Position numbers and translations under genes: made by a program
The notes under the pieces: generated by a model
Database searches by the model: none
What the model was told of the DNA's origin: nothing
What the model saw: only the letters and a program-made list of their open reading frames with translations
Shown: piece by piece, positions 63,877-64,000 of the stretch
How the letters are laid out: every line of letters begins with the position of its first letter
Numbering within the stretch: the first letter of the stretch is position 1
Source: an uncultured Clostridia bacterium
Lineage (GTDB): Bacteria > Bacillota > Clostridia > UBA1381
Direction of reading: 5' to 3'
DNA length: 64,000 bases
Assembly: GCA_947591315.1 (NCBI GenBank)
Contig: CANQDD010000004.1
Span: 59,095-123,094, forward strand

Positions 63877-64000
63877 CGGGACGTCGAGGGCGCCGTCCCC
63901 TACACCCGTTATTTGTAAATACTGCGCCGTAGGGGCTGGCGCCCTCGACAGCCCGTGAGCCTCTCCTTGAGGAGAGGTGGCATCGCGGAGCGATGACGGA
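63877..64000. repeat. Palindromic repeat cluster 7 (modules E, D and partial inverted A)
   Basis: E arm at 63877-63906, D arm at 63926-63955, and an inverted type A element from 63953 that runs off the window (terminus CGTGAGCC, hairpin CCTCTCC/GGAGAGG, inner hairpin CATCGC/GCGATG). The E-linker-D-A order is the same as in cluster 6. Confidence 0.88.

Noticed and set aside
62633..63958. A long plus-strand open frame
   Set aside because: It is antisense to the UPF0210 and UPF0237 genes and ends inside a repeat cluster.

Overview
The window reads as chromosome of an anaerobic, Gram-positive Clostridia-type bacterium, probably an uncultured gut or rumen lineage (the lineage is inference). The signs are strong Shine-Dalgarno sites (GGAGG types), S-layer homology (SLH) domains, lipoproteins with Firmicute lipoboxes, a YabE-type G5/3D protein, a PdaA-like spore-cortex deacetylase, and the oxygen-sensitive NrdD/NrdG ribonucleotide reductase. 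Formate-THF ligase, Pta-AckA acetate formation, a nine-gene V-type ATPase and an intracellular-type rhamnogalacturonan lyase fit the same picture. No phage, integrase, CRISPR array, rRNA or tRNA gene was seen.

Layout. 1-4.5 kb: envelope proteins (an SLH protein fused to a VanX-like dipeptidase, and an NlpC/P60 hydrolase). 4.5-9.5 kb: a signalling operon with a STAS-phosphotransferase fusion, a free STAS protein, a large membrane sensor that carries both a PP2C phosphatase and an RsbW-like kinase, and an unknown partner. 9.6-11.1 kb: a flavin reductase and a lipoprotein tyrosine phosphatase. 11.2-18.5 kb: a second STAS-phosphotransferase fusion, a GHKL sensor kinase, an AT-rich island with structured noncoding DNA and a BspA-like leucine-rich-repeat (LRR) surface protein, a LytTR response regulator and an ACT protein. 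18.6-24.4 kb: pyridoxamine kinase, YabE-like protein, ArsR-type repressor with MATE exporter, and a D,D-carboxypeptidase.

24.6-32.5 kb (minus strand): Dabb-miaB-ylbF/ymcA-mutS-mutL-miaA, a Firmicute tRNA-modification and mismatch-repair cluster. 33-36.9 kb: a phosphoesterase, a deacetylase, a DUF2161 protein and the CCA enzyme. 37-44.7 kb (minus): rsmD-coaD-coiled coil-fhs-tsaE-tsaB-rpiB and pta-ackA. 44.8-53 kb: PL11 lyase, two deacetylases, and nrdG/nrdD with NrdR-like boxes. 53.4-61.9 kb (minus): V-ATPase genes G-C-I-K-F-E-A-B-D. 62.2-63.8 kb: a UPF0210/UPF0237 pair.

The most unusual signals are two repeat systems. First, seven intergenic clusters (about 24.43, 30.15, 32.64, 38.23, 50.39, 61.92 and 63.88 kb) are built from modular palindromes. 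I name the modules as follows. Types A, B and F each have two outer hairpins, two inner hairpins and a central stem (A stem GAGAGGTGG/CCACCTCTC; B stem GGAGGGATTC/GGAATCCCCC; F stem GGGGGGTG/CACCCCCC). Type G is a related but more divergent form. Types C and H are single hairpins bounded by CGTAGGGGCG and its complement. Types E and D are paired arms. Copies differ in sequence but keep base pairing, and termini resemble CGTnAGnC. Second, a short repeat, GGGGACACTAAA on the coding strand, fills the spacers of fhs-tsaE-tsaB-rpiB, where it forms ribosome sites, touches start codons and supplies a stop codon. The same repeat is read in frame as GDTK in the MutL linker.
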